The notes under the pieces are model-generated. The model did no database searches and was not told where the DNA came from. It saw only the letters and a list, made by a program, of their open reading frames with translations. Positions 35,379-44,216 of a DNA stretch of 64,000 bases are shown here, one piece after another. The DNA lies in contig NZ_CP043494.1 of the NCBI RefSeq assembly GCF_044360475.1, forward strand, positions 13,153,193 to 13,217,192, read 5' to 3'. The position numbers were made by a program, and so were the translations under genes. The stretch comes from Archangium minus. Lineage in GTDB: Bacteria > Myxococcota > Myxococcia > Myxococcales > Myxococcaceae. Position 1 is the first letter of the stretch, and each line of letters opens with the position of its first letter.

Positions 35379-36299
35379 ATGAAGACAATGTTCGGACGGT
35401 TCGATCAGTCGCTGGCCTTCGTCACGGTGGCGGAGCGGGGCAGCTTCACGCGAGCGGCGGAGAAGCTCGGCTGCTCGAAGGCGCACGTGAGCGAGCAGGT
35501 GGCGGAGCTGGAGAAGGCGCTGGGCGTGCAGTTGCTGCACCGCACGACACGGCGGCTGGCGCTGACGGAGGCGGGGCGGCTCTACCTGGAGTACTGCCGG
35601 CAGTTGCGCGAGATGCTGCTGGAAGCGGAGCGCGCGGTCTCGGCGACCACGACGGAGGTGGAGGGACGACTCCGGGTCACCGCGCCGACGACGCTCGGAG
35701 AGACCTTCCTGCCCGAGCTGGTGCTGGAGTTCCAAGCCCTCTACCCCCACGTCGAGGTGGAGCTGGATTTGAGCGTGGTGAGGAGGGACCTGGTGGGGGA
35801 GGGGTACGACGTGGCCCTGCGCACGACCCGAGCGCTAGAGGAGCACCTGGTGGCCCGCCCGCTGGGGGTGGTGCGAGAGGTGGTGGTGGCGAGCCCGTCG
35901 TTCGTAGCGGCGCACGGACCGCTGGACACGCCCGCGGCGCTGGAGCGGGTCCCGTGCATCCACAACCCGCACTTCCGGGATGATGCCCTGTGGCTGTTCG
36001 AGCGCGAGGGCCGCACGGAGACGGCCACGGTGGGAGGCCGGCTGCGCATCAGCCTCTACAGTGCCATCCGGCGCGTGGCGCTGGCGGGGGCCGGAGTGGT
36101 GCGGCTGCCACTCTTCCTCGTACGAGAGGATCTCGAGTCCGGCGCGCTGGTGCGCCTGTGCCCCGGGTACGAGCTGGTGGCCATGCCGCTGTACCTGCTC
36201 TACCCGGCGCGCCGACACCAGCCCCTGCGCACGCGAGTGTTCATCGACTTCCTGCTGCGCTGGTTCGAGGTACCCGAGCGCCGCGCGCTGCTCACCTGA
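35379..36299 (+). CDS. LysR family transcriptional regulator
   Basis: 306 residues. N-terminal winged HTH: FDQSLAFVTVAERGSFTRAA, EKLGCSKAHVSEQVAELEKA, GVQLLHRTTRRLALTEAGRL. The C-terminal substrate-binding domain follows (GRLRVTAPTTLGETFLPELV, DLVGEGYDVALRT). Length and layout are normal for the family. The ATG at 35379 and the one nine bases later are both possible. It probably represses or activates the divergent SDR gene and itself through the dyad at 35285-35300. Confidence 0.9.
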   Translation: MKTMFGRFDQSLAFVTVAERGSFTRAAEKLGCSKAHVSEQVAELEKALGVQLLHRTTRRLALTEAGRLYLEYCRQLREMLLEAERAVSATTTEVEGRLRVTAPTTLGETFLPELVLEFQALYPHVEVELDLSVVRRDLVGEGYDVALRTTRALEEHLVARPLGVVREVVVASPSFVAAHGPLDTPAALERVPCIHNPHFRDDALWLFEREGRTETATVGGRLRISLYSAIRRVALAGAGVVRLPLFLVREDLESGALVRLCPGYELVAMPLYLLYPARRHQPLRTRVFIDFLLRWFEVPERRALLT

Positions 36300-36373
36300 G
36301 AAGGCGGCAACACGACGCATTCCGTGCTGATCAGCTAAGCTCTCATTGTATTTCGCGTGAGCGAGGCTTGCAC

Positions 36374-39300
36374 ATGGGCAATCAGGACCATGGGGGGAGG
36401 GCCGGATTGGGCTTCGATGCCATGGGGGAGACAAGCACTGTGGAGCCGAAAGCTCCCGATTTGCCTTCCGCGATGTCCACGGAGGGTGACTCCCACGCGC
36501 TGGCCCCAGGGAGAACCCCGGGGGGACGCTACACCGTGCTCCACCAACTCGGACAGGGAGGCATGGGCGTAGTGCTCGCGGCCTACGACACCCGGCTGGA
36601 CAGGCGCGTGGCGCTCAAATTGCTGCGCTACACGCGAGACTCCGTGGGAGGCAACAGTGACCGGAAGGCCCGTCAGGTACGCGAAGCGATGGCCATGGCG
36701 CGTCTCTCACATCCCAATGTGGTCGCCGTCTATGACGTAGGTCCTCTGGAGGATGGCTCCCTTTTCATCGCCATGGAGTACGTGCAGGGGCAGACGTTGC
36801 GGCATTGGTGTGAAAGCACGTCGCCCTCCTGGCGCGCGGTTCTGGATGCGTACCTGGCCGCCGGGAAGGGTCTGGCGGCGGCACACGCGGCCGGGTTGGT
36901 CCATCGCGACTTCAAACCAGACAACGTGCTCGTGGATCACAATGGCCGGGTACGAGTGACCGATTTTGGCCTGGCACGCCAAAGTGAAGCAACGACTGAC
37001 CCTGCGCTGAAGCCGCCCTCCTCTGAAGTTGGAATCGTTGATGAGCCCGATGCGTCCTCCAATCCATTGGGACTGCCGTTGACACGAAAGGGTGCCATTC
37101 TCGGGACACCGGCATACATGGCACCCGAGCAGTTCCGCGATACCGCCGTGGATGCCCGCAGCGATCAGTTCTCCTTCGCTGTCGCCCTTTGGGAGGCCCT
37201 CTATGGTGAGTTTCCCTTCGAGGGGGACACCTTCGCCGTGCGTGAGGAGAATGTGCTGGCGGCTCGTATCAAATCCCCTCCACCCGATGCCAGGGTCCCC
37301 TCCTGGGTACACCACGTCCTGCTGCGCGCGCTCAACCCTCAGCCGGAGGCTCGTTACCACTCCCTGGATGCATTGTTGGCCCTCCTCGCGAGAGATCCCG
37401 CCCACGTGCGCCGGTGGTGGCTCACCGCGACCGCGATGCTCATCCTCGCCACCTGTTCGGGTCTGCTGGCCTACGACGCCTGGAACCAGCAGCACACCCA
37501 CTTGTGCACGAGTGCGCCAGAAAAGCTGACGGGCATCTGGGATAACTCACGCCAACAGGCCATCGAGAAGGCATTCCTCGCTACGGGCCTCCCCTATGCC
37601 CGGGATACCTGGGAGCATGTCCGCAAGTCACTGCACGCGTATTCCGAAGCGTGGACGGGCATGCATCGGGAAACGTGTGAGGCCACACGCATCCGCGGCG
37701 AGCAGTCCGAAGACGTGATGTCTCTGCGCATGGTCTGCCTGGAGAACCGTCGGCAGGACCTGGCCGCGCTCACCGAGGTCTTCACCGACGCCAACCCCAC
37801 CGTGGTGGAGAAAGCCATCTCCGCCGCCAGTGCCCTGCGTCCTCTCCAGGGTTGCGCGGACGTGGAGGCCTTGATGGCCGAGGTGAAGCCGCCCGAGGAT
37901 GCCACCACGCGCCAGGAGGTAGCGACCGCCCGCGCCCAGCTTGCTCGCGTCAAGGCGCTCACCGAGGCTGGCAGGTACGAGGACGCCCTGACGCTAGCCA
38001 CGGCAGTGACCACGAGCACGGCAAGGCTTGACTACAAGCCCATCCAAGCCGAGGCCCTCTTCATGCAGGCCTGGACGCAGATCATCTCCGGCCAGAACCA
38101 GGACGTCCCCCAGATGCTCACCGAGGCGTTCGTGCTCGCACTCGCCTCGCGGCACGACAGCATCCGGACGGCAGCCGCCGTGCGGCTGATGGGCTACTAC
38201 AGCAAGCACGGGCCCCAGGAGGAAAACGATCGCTGGAAGCACTTCGCGGAGGCCTTGCTCGACCGGATGGGAGAGCGCGGAGAGTTGCGCGCCACCTTCT
38301 TCAACAACCAGGGCTTGGCCTTCTACCACCAGGGCAGGTTCGCCGAGGCCCACGAGTCCTTCGACAGGGCCTTCGTCCTAGCGCAGCAGACGCTCGGCCC
38401 CGCGCACGCGACGACGCTGCGCTACGCCAGCAACTCCCTGGCCGCGCTGGGCAACCTGGACCGTGTCGACGAGTCCCTGCGGGCGCTCGAGACGCTCGTC
38501 CGCCTGGGCGAGAACAACCTCGGACCCGGCCACCCGTTCCTCACCCAGCCCCTGATGAACCTGGCGAACATCTATGCCCTCCAGGGGCGCAACGCCGAGG
38601 CGCGCCGCCTGCTGGATCGGGTGCGGGAGATCGGCCAGCAGGCGTACAGGAGTGACTCGGAGGAATGGGCCCACTTCCACATCTCCTATGGAGACCTCGA
38701 GGCCACGGAGGGTCATGAGGCCGCGGCGCTCAAGCACTACAACGAGGCCGTGCGCCGCTTCCGGGAGCTGATGGGCCCGGAGAGCCCGTACCTGATGCAG
38801 GCGCTCGTGAGCGTGGCGGAGGCCCAGACATCACTGGAGCAGCTGTCCGAGGCGCAACGGACCTTCCAGCAGGTGGTGGAGCTGGCGAAGAAGGACCCGA
38901 AGAAGCACGAGCACGTGTACACCAGGGCCCTGGTGGGGCTCGCGGATCTGCACGATGCGCGAGGTCAGTACGAGAAGGCGCTCCGGCTGCACCAGCAGGC
39001 GCTGGATCTGCGCGAACGAAACCTGGGCCCCGAGCACATCAACACGGCCCTCATCCGCGTAAACATCGGCAGCAGCTACCTCGCGCAAGGCCAGGCCGCC
39101 CGCGCGCTCGCCATCTTCGAGAAGGAGCTGGCGCTCTTCGAGAAGATGATGGGAGTGGATTCACCCATCGGCGTGCTGCCCCTGGAGGGCAAGGGCGAGG
39201 CGTTGCAGCGGCTGGGACGGGCCACCGAGGCCATCCCCGTCCTCGAGCGCGTGCTGCGAGTCGTCGAAAGCCATCCGGTGCGTCCGGCCTACCGGGCCTC

Positions 39301-39478
39301 CGCGCAGTTCGCCATGGCGCGAGCCCTGTGGGATGCGGGACAGCAACCGGAACGCTCCCTGAAGCTCGCCCACTCGGCACAGGCCACCTTCTCCCGCGCC
39401 CCCATCCTCTACGCCAAGGCCCTGGCCGAGTTGGATGCGCTATTGAAGCAGCATGCACCGGAGGCCACGGTTCCGTGA
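36374..39478 (+). CDS. Ser/Thr protein kinase with TM and TPR repeats (paralogue A)
   Basis: 1034 residues from ATG 36374. PknB-type kinase: LGQGGMGVVLAAYD, VALKLL, HRDFKPDN (D179), TDFGLA, GTPAYMAPEQF. One membrane span (WWLTATAMLILATCSGLLAY, about 350-370) is followed by an outer segment with conserved spacing (CTSAPEKLTGIWDNSRQQAI, then HRETCEATRIRGEQSEDVMS) and many TPR units to the end. The whole extracytoplasmic half is shared with the kinase at 40905-44018. The insertion after DFG (ATTDPALKPPSSEVGIVDEP) is unusually long. Signal and substrates unknown. Confidence 0.9.
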   Translation: MGNQDHGGRAGLGFDAMGETSTVEPKAPDLPSAMSTEGDSHALAPGRTPGGRYTVLHQLGQGGMGVVLAAYDTRLDRRVALKLLRYTRDSVGGNSDRKARQVREAMAMARLSHPNVVAVYDVGPLEDGSLFIAMEYVQGQTLRHWCESTSPSWRAVLDAYLAAGKGLAAAHAAGLVHRDFKPDNVLVDHNGRVRVTDFGLARQSEATTDPALKPPSSEVGIVDEPDASSNPLGLPLTRKGAILGTPAYMAPEQFRDTAVDARSDQFSFAVALWEALYGEFPFEGDTFAVREENVLAARIKSPPPDARVPSWVHHVLLRALNPQPEARYHSLDALLALLARDPAHVRRWWLTATAMLILATCSGLLAYDAWNQQHTHLCTSAPEKLTGIWDNSRQQAIEKAFLATGLPYARDTWEHVRKSLHAYSEAWTGMHRETCEATRIRGEQSEDVMSLRMVCLENRRQDLAALTEVFTDANPTVVEKAISAASALRPLQGCADVEALMAEVKPPEDATTRQEVATARAQLARVKALTEAGRYEDALTLATAVTTSTARLDYKPIQAEALFMQAWTQIISGQNQDVPQMLTEAFVLALASRHDSIRTAAAVRLMGYYSKHGPQEENDRWKHFAEALLDRMGERGELRATFFNNQGLAFYHQGRFAEAHESFDRAFVLAQQTLGPAHATTLRYASNSLAALGNLDRVDESLRALETLVRLGENNLGPGHPFLTQPLMNLANIYALQGRNAEARRLLDRVREIGQQAYRSDSEEWAHFHISYGDLEATEGHEAAALKHYNEAVRRFRELMGPESPYLMQALVSVAEAQTSLEQLSEAQRTFQQVVELAKKDPKKHEHVYTRALVGLADLHDARGQYEKALRLHQQALDLRERNLGPEHINTALIRVNIGSSYLAQGQAARALAIFEKELALFEKMMGVDSPIGVLPLEGKGEALQRLGRATEAIPVLERVLRVVESHPVRPAYRASAQFAMARALWDAGQQPERSLKLAHSAQATFSRAPILYAKALAELDALLKQHAPEATVP

Positions 39479-39565
39479 GGGGCAGCACCTTCTCAGCCTC
39501 TTCGGGTTCCTGGAGGCGCATGGACCGCTAGAATCCTCGGCATTGAACGAATTGACCCGCCACGT

Positions 39566-39913
39566 ATGGCATCCCTTCTTGAACTGTTTGACTCGCTCCC
39601 TCCGGAACCTGGGCCAGAACGCAGTGAGGCCGAGTATCGCCTCATCGAGCAACTGACCTTCAGTTCGGCGCAGGAGATTTTGGGCTTTCTGGACAGCGCG
39701 CTGGGACGGGACCTGCTTCTCGTCCCAGTCTGGATGAGGAATCTGGCGTACAGACTGGCCTGTCTACAGGAGCCCGACAACACAGCGCTGCTCCGCAGGG
39801 CTGCTTCGGATCTGCAATTCGTTGGCCCTGATTGGAATGACACAGCCCATCAACTGCTCAGGCGTGCCGAAGCCCTGGAAGCAGCCCGACGAGATGGAGG
39901 GCTCGGCCATTGA
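39566..39913 (+). CDS. Small hypothetical protein
   Basis: 115 residues, soluble, mostly helical: MASLLELFDSLPPEPGPERS, LIEQLTFSSAQEILGFLDSA, MRNLAYRLACLQEPDN, TALLRRAASDLQFVGPDWND. The composition is that of a real protein, and the gene sits cleanly between the kinase and the convergent sigma factor gene (22-nt gap). No clear SD; a TAGAAT at 39531 may be a -10 element. Family not recognised. Confidence 0.6.
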   Translation: MASLLELFDSLPPEPGPERSEAEYRLIEQLTFSSAQEILGFLDSALGRDLLLVPVWMRNLAYRLACLQEPDNTALLRRAASDLQFVGPDWNDTAHQLLRRAEALEAARRDGGLGH

Positions 39914-39935
39914 AGAGCCGAGCCCGCAACTCGCC

Positions 39936-40859
39936 TCAGTCGGCCGGGCCGCGGAGCAGGCTCTCCAGGCTCATGTCGAGCGACTGGGCCAGTCCGAGCA
40001 CGCTCTCCACCTGCGAGGTGTTCATCTTCAGGTGGGCCCCGAGCGCTTCGCGGGTGCGCTCGAGCACCTCCTCACGCGCTCGCGCAATCCATCGGGAAAT
40101 CGTCGAGGCATTCACCCGGTGCATGGCCCCCAGTTTGTCGAGCTTGATTCCCTCGGCGTAATACATCCGCAGGAGGTTGCGTTCGCGCGTCGACAGCGCC
40201 GCCATGGCCTCGTGCAGGGCCGACCGGAGCAGCTCCGCGTGGCGCTCGCGCATCAGCCGCGCCTCCGGATCCAACGCGGGATCCATGGCATCCAGCAGCG
40301 TCTGCTCATCCGTCCGCACCTCACGCTGGGTGCCCCTGCGCAGGCTGATCCCCGTCCTCATCGCGGCCACTCGGAGCCACGCCGCGAGCGGCCCCAGCCC
40401 CGTGTACGTCGCGAGCTTCGGCGCCTCCCCGTCGCTCACCAGCAGCTTGTGGCCGAGCACGGATCTCACCTCGTCAACGAGCTCGGGCTCGGCGCCCAAC
40501 CCCCGCATCGCGGCGCGCACCTCGATGTCCAGCCGCTGGCTCAACTCCTTCAGCGCGAGGGCGTCGCCCGAGAGGCAGGCGAAGGCGAGCAGGAGATCGC
40601 GCACCTGGACGCAGGAGAGCGCCTCGTCGAGCTCCCCTTCATCGGAGAGCCGCTCCGCCATGTGGCCGACGAACGCCGCCTCGTCCACTGTGAGGGCTGG
40701 GAGGCTGCGACGGGCTTCATCGAGCAGCGAACGCAATCGGTGCTCCAGTGCACCGATGTCACCGAGCTTCGCCGCCGCCGCGGACGAGAGGCGTTCGCGG
40801 AAGGCCTGGGAGAGGGGAGCCTGGGGAAGCACGGGGCCCATGATACACGGCATCCGCAA
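39936..40859 (-). CDS. Sigma-70 family factor, Myxococcales-type
   Basis: 307 residues. The C-terminus is a region-4 HTH (LSTRERNLLRMYYAEGIKLD, KLGAMHRVNASTISRWIARA, REEVLERTREALGAHL), and the middle has region-2-like sequence (LGPLAAWLRVAAMRTGISLR). The N-terminal 100 residues are specific to a myxobacterial subfamily of sigma-70 factors that I know as the gmx1-type group. It lies 45 nt downstream of the zinc-finger kinase gene on the same strand, so kinase and sigma factor are almost certainly one operon. Its activity is probably governed by that kinase. Confidence 0.8.
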   Translation of the reverse strand: MRMPCIMGPVLPQAPLSQAFRERLSSAAAAKLGDIGALEHRLRSLLDEARRSLPALTVDEAAFVGHMAERLSDEGELDEALSCVQVRDLLLAFACLSGDALALKELSQRLDIEVRAAMRGLGAEPELVDEVRSVLGHKLLVSDGEAPKLATYTGLGPLAAWLRVAAMRTGISLRRGTQREVRTDEQTLLDAMDPALDPEARLMRERHAELLRSALHEAMAALSTRERNLLRMYYAEGIKLDKLGAMHRVNASTISRWIARAREEVLERTREALGAHLKMNTSQVESVLGLAQSLDMSLESLLRGPAD

Positions 40860-40904
40860 CGGCCATGAAACACCCCAGCTCCCTCTACGAGTGAGGGCGT
40901 TCTC

Positions 40905-43900
40905 TCACCGGGACTTCGCGCGCACGCGGGCCAGATAGCGCCGGGCCCGGGCGAGCGCCTCGCGGCTGTAACCGTTCTCCCGCAGCGTCACGGCGCGCTC
41001 CAGCGAAGCGCGGGCCACCTCGAGTTGCCCGAGGTGGAATGCCGCCACCCCCATGGCGCTCAGGGAGGAAGCGAGCATGGGACTCTCGGGCCCCAAATCC
41101 TTTTCCTGTGCGGCGAGGGCGCGCTCGGCCGTCGTGAGCGCCTCGGCGTACCGGCGCAGCGCGATCAGCGCCTCGGCGATGTTCAACAGGATGACGGCCT
41201 TGTCGGCGCTGTCCGGCTCGAAGCTCGGCTCGTACAGTGCGAGCGCCTTGCGGTGCGTCGCGAGCGCCTCGGCATGGCGGCCTTCCTGGAAGAGGACCTG
41301 GCCGAGGTTGTCGAGACACAAGCCGACGGAGAAGTGCTCGGGGCCGAACGCCTGGGCGTAGATGGTCCTGGCCCGCTCCAAGGACTCCTTCGCGGCGGCG
41401 TACTGCATCCCGCGGGCCTGGAGCAAGCCGAGATCCAAGAGGATCTGGCCATAATCAGGGTGGTCGGGGCCGAGCGCCTTCTCGGTGATGGCCCGCGCGC
41501 GGTGGAGCACGGCGAGCGCCTCGTCGAGCCGACCCCTGTTGGCGAGCAACGGGCCCAGGGGCAGCAGAGCCATCGCGACATCCGGGTGCTCGGGGCCGTG
41601 GAGCTTCTCCGCGAGCGCGAGTGCGCGCTCGTGCACCTGGAACGCACGCTCCTCCTCACCCCTGCGGATCTCCAGCCTGCCAATCGCCATCAGCAGCCTG
41701 GCGACCAGGGGGTGCTCCCCGAGCGAGGCCTGCTCCATGATCTCCAGGGAACGCCGGTAGCGCGCCTCGGCTTCCTCGGACTTCTCCGTGATTTGAAACA
41801 CCAGGCCCAGGTTGAACAACGAGATGGCGACCTTCGGGTGCCTGGACCCGAAGGCCTTCTCGCGGATCGCGAGCGCCCGCTCGTGGTACTCGCGAGCCTC
41901 GTCGTAGAGGGAGAGACTCGTGCACGTGCTGGCGGCATCGTTGAGGGTCTGCGCCAGGTCGGGATGATCCTCGGGAAGGAGCCGGCGCTGGATCGCGAGC
42001 GCCTCCTGCGCGTCCTTCAAGGACGCCTGATAGTCCCCCTTGAACCGCAGCACGCCGCTGCGGCTCGCGAGCAGCCGGGCTCGCTCCAGCTCGGCGTTGC
42101 CGAGGCGGACGATGGCGGCACGCGCGTGCGCCTCGAGCGCGAGTGCGTCGTCGAAACGCGACAGCCTGCTGCCCACGACAAAGACGAGCTTCGTCCAGGC
42201 CCGCGCCACGGTGACGTCATCGCGCCCGGCCTCCGCCGCGAGCACGGCCTCACGCAGGGACTTCTCGGCGGCCTTCCCATCTCCCAGTTGCTCCTCGGCT
42301 TCGCCCTGGAGCACGGCGAGCTGCGCCTCCAGGGGCTGGTACCCGGTGGCACTCGCTTGCGCACGGAGCTCGCGCAACAGCGCGAGGGCCTCCTTGTACC
42401 TTCCCGCGTTCACGAGCGTATGGACCTCGGCCGCCTTCACGCCGAGTGCCTCCACCTTCGCGCGGATCGCGGGCTCCGTCGGTGGTGGCACCTTCTCGCT
42501 CAGCGCTCGGAGGTCGGCGCAGCGGGAGAGGGGCGGCAGGGCACGCGCCGCCTCCACCGCGCGCTCCACGACGCCCTTGTCGGCCCGGGTGAAGAACGTC
42601 CCGAGCGCCTTCACCTCCTCGAGCCGCTCGTCGAGACACATCATCCGGAGTGCCTGATGCGCCTCGAGCTGCTCCTTGCGCACCTGGGTCGCCTCGCACG
42701 CGTCCCTGCGGGCCTCAACCCACTCACGCGTGTACCCGTCGAGGATCGCCGCGCTCAGCTGAGCGGCGTCCTCCGCGAAGGAAGCACCGGTGGCGCGGAA
42801 CGCCTCGAGCATCGTGCGCTTGCGCTCGGCGTCCCAGACGCCGACGAGCTTCTGTTCCCCACCCGAGCACACCTGGCTCGGCGTCCCAAGCGCACGGGCC
42901 CCGATCGCACCCAGGCCGAGGAGCGCGAGGAGGCCCATGCCCAGGCCCACCCTGCGCGAGAGCACGGACTCCTTCGGCGCGAGCTCCGCGAGCAACGCGT
43001 CCATCGAAGCGAAGCGCTCTTCCTTCCGGGGGCGTAGCGCGCGAAGCACGGCGCGCCGGACACGCTCCGGCACCTCTCCGCTCATGGATGGCTCCACGGG
43101 GCCTCGCTCCTTGCTCAACGCGAGCTCCTCGAGGGTCTTCTCCTCGAAGGGCCTGCGCCGGTAGAGCGCCTCATGGAGCGCGACGCCGAAGCTGAATTGA
43201 TCCGCGAGCGGACCGGCCCGCTCGCCGCGGTGCTGCTCCGGTGCCATGTAATACGGCGTCCCGAGCAGCCCCTCTGTTCGGGTCCCCTCAAAGGCGTGCG
43301 CGCCGCCGGTGGCTCCGGCTCCGGAGGACTCCTCGCTCGTCCACCCACCTGCGAGGCCGAAGTCCGTGACCCGGACGCGGCCGTCCTTGCCGACCAGCAC
43401 ATTGGCGGGCTTGAAGTCCCGGTGGACGAGGCCCGCTGCGTGGGCCGCCGCGAGTCCTCGCCCCGCCTGCACGAAGTGCTCCAGGATGGCACGGGTGGGA
43501 TGGGGGCCCTCGTTGAGCCAGGCGGAGAGCGGCTGGCCGTCGACGTACTCCATGGCGATGAAGATCTGCCCGTCGTGTTTGTCGACGTCGTAGATCGTCA
43601 CCACGTTCGGATGCGAGAGCCGCGCGGCGATACGCGCCTCGCGCAGGAGCCGGGCCGAGGCGAGGTCCACCCCGATGCGCGCGGCCAGCTCACCTCGCAG
43701 GACCTTGAGCGCCACCTTGCGCTCGAGCGCGGAGTCGTGCGCGGCATACACGATGCCCATTCCGCCCCTGCCGAGCACGTCGAGGAGCGTGTAACGACCA
43801 AACCGCGCGCCGTGCTCGAGCGGTGCGAGGCCGGAGGCGGGCTCCTGGACGACCTCGTGATCCTTGCTTCCCGTGGCGAGCGACGCCCTGGCGGCCGCGA

Positions 43901-44018
43901 CAACCAGTGAGCGGCACGACTCGCAGGTGTCGATGTGGGCGTCGAGCGCGTTGGCCTCGACGATCGGCAACCGCCCTTCGACGAAGGCAAGGATGGTGTT
44001 CTCTCCAGGGTGCCTCAT
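40905..44018 (-). CDS. Zinc-finger - Ser/Thr kinase - TM - TPR protein (paralogue B)
   Basis: 1037 residues. The N-terminus carries an anti-sigma-type zinc finger, H28-x3-C32-x2-C35 (AHIDTCESCRSLV). A PknB-type kinase follows: LGRGGMGIVYAAHD, K105 in VALKVL, HRDFKPAN (D201), DFG 219-221, GTPYYMAPEQH. Then comes a membrane span (GLGMGLLALLGLGAIGARAL), and a large TPR domain beginning CSGGEQKLVGVWDAERKRTM with DACEATQVRKEQ. The zinc finger is the kind used by anti-sigma factors, and the next gene is a sigma factor, so this is probably a membrane kinase that binds or phosphorylates its own sigma factor. This last point is inference. Confidence 0.9.
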   Translation of the reverse strand: MRHPGENTILAFVEGRLPIVEANALDAHIDTCESCRSLVVAAARASLATGSKDHEVVQEPASGLAPLEHGARFGRYTLLDVLGRGGMGIVYAAHDSALERKVALKVLRGELAARIGVDLASARLLREARIAARLSHPNVVTIYDVDKHDGQIFIAMEYVDGQPLSAWLNEGPHPTRAILEHFVQAGRGLAAAHAAGLVHRDFKPANVLVGKDGRVRVTDFGLAGGWTSEESSGAGATGGAHAFEGTRTEGLLGTPYYMAPEQHRGERAGPLADQFSFGVALHEALYRRRPFEEKTLEELALSKERGPVEPSMSGEVPERVRRAVLRALRPRKEERFASMDALLAELAPKESVLSRRVGLGMGLLALLGLGAIGARALGTPSQVCSGGEQKLVGVWDAERKRTMLEAFRATGASFAEDAAQLSAAILDGYTREWVEARRDACEATQVRKEQLEAHQALRMMCLDERLEEVKALGTFFTRADKGVVERAVEAARALPPLSRCADLRALSEKVPPPTEPAIRAKVEALGVKAAEVHTLVNAGRYKEALALLRELRAQASATGYQPLEAQLAVLQGEAEEQLGDGKAAEKSLREAVLAAEAGRDDVTVARAWTKLVFVVGSRLSRFDDALALEAHARAAIVRLGNAELERARLLASRSGVLRFKGDYQASLKDAQEALAIQRRLLPEDHPDLAQTLNDAASTCTSLSLYDEAREYHERALAIREKAFGSRHPKVAISLFNLGLVFQITEKSEEAEARYRRSLEIMEQASLGEHPLVARLLMAIGRLEIRRGEEERAFQVHERALALAEKLHGPEHPDVAMALLPLGPLLANRGRLDEALAVLHRARAITEKALGPDHPDYGQILLDLGLLQARGMQYAAAKESLERARTIYAQAFGPEHFSVGLCLDNLGQVLFQEGRHAEALATHRKALALYEPSFEPDSADKAVILLNIAEALIALRRYAEALTTAERALAAQEKDLGPESPMLASSLSAMGVAAFHLGQLEVARASLERAVTLRENGYSREALARARRYLARVRAKSR

Positions 44019-44216
44019 CGCCGTCCCAGGGCCCTCTCCTCGACGACATCGAGGCTATCAGGTTTACCGAGGCTCCACCGACGGCCCTCCCCAACCCGGG
44101 GGCAGCCGATTCTTCAGATTTCCGTGCAAGAACCGCGAACCCCGAGCGTCCATGAAGCACGAGGCGGAAATCTCCCCTCTGGAACGCGTTCCATTTGCTT
44201 GGAAACGGAGACCCTC

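Noticed and set aside
41025..43037. 670-residue plus-strand frame
   Set aside because: Antisense to the zinc-finger kinase/TPR gene, whose kinase motifs are intact on the minus strand.
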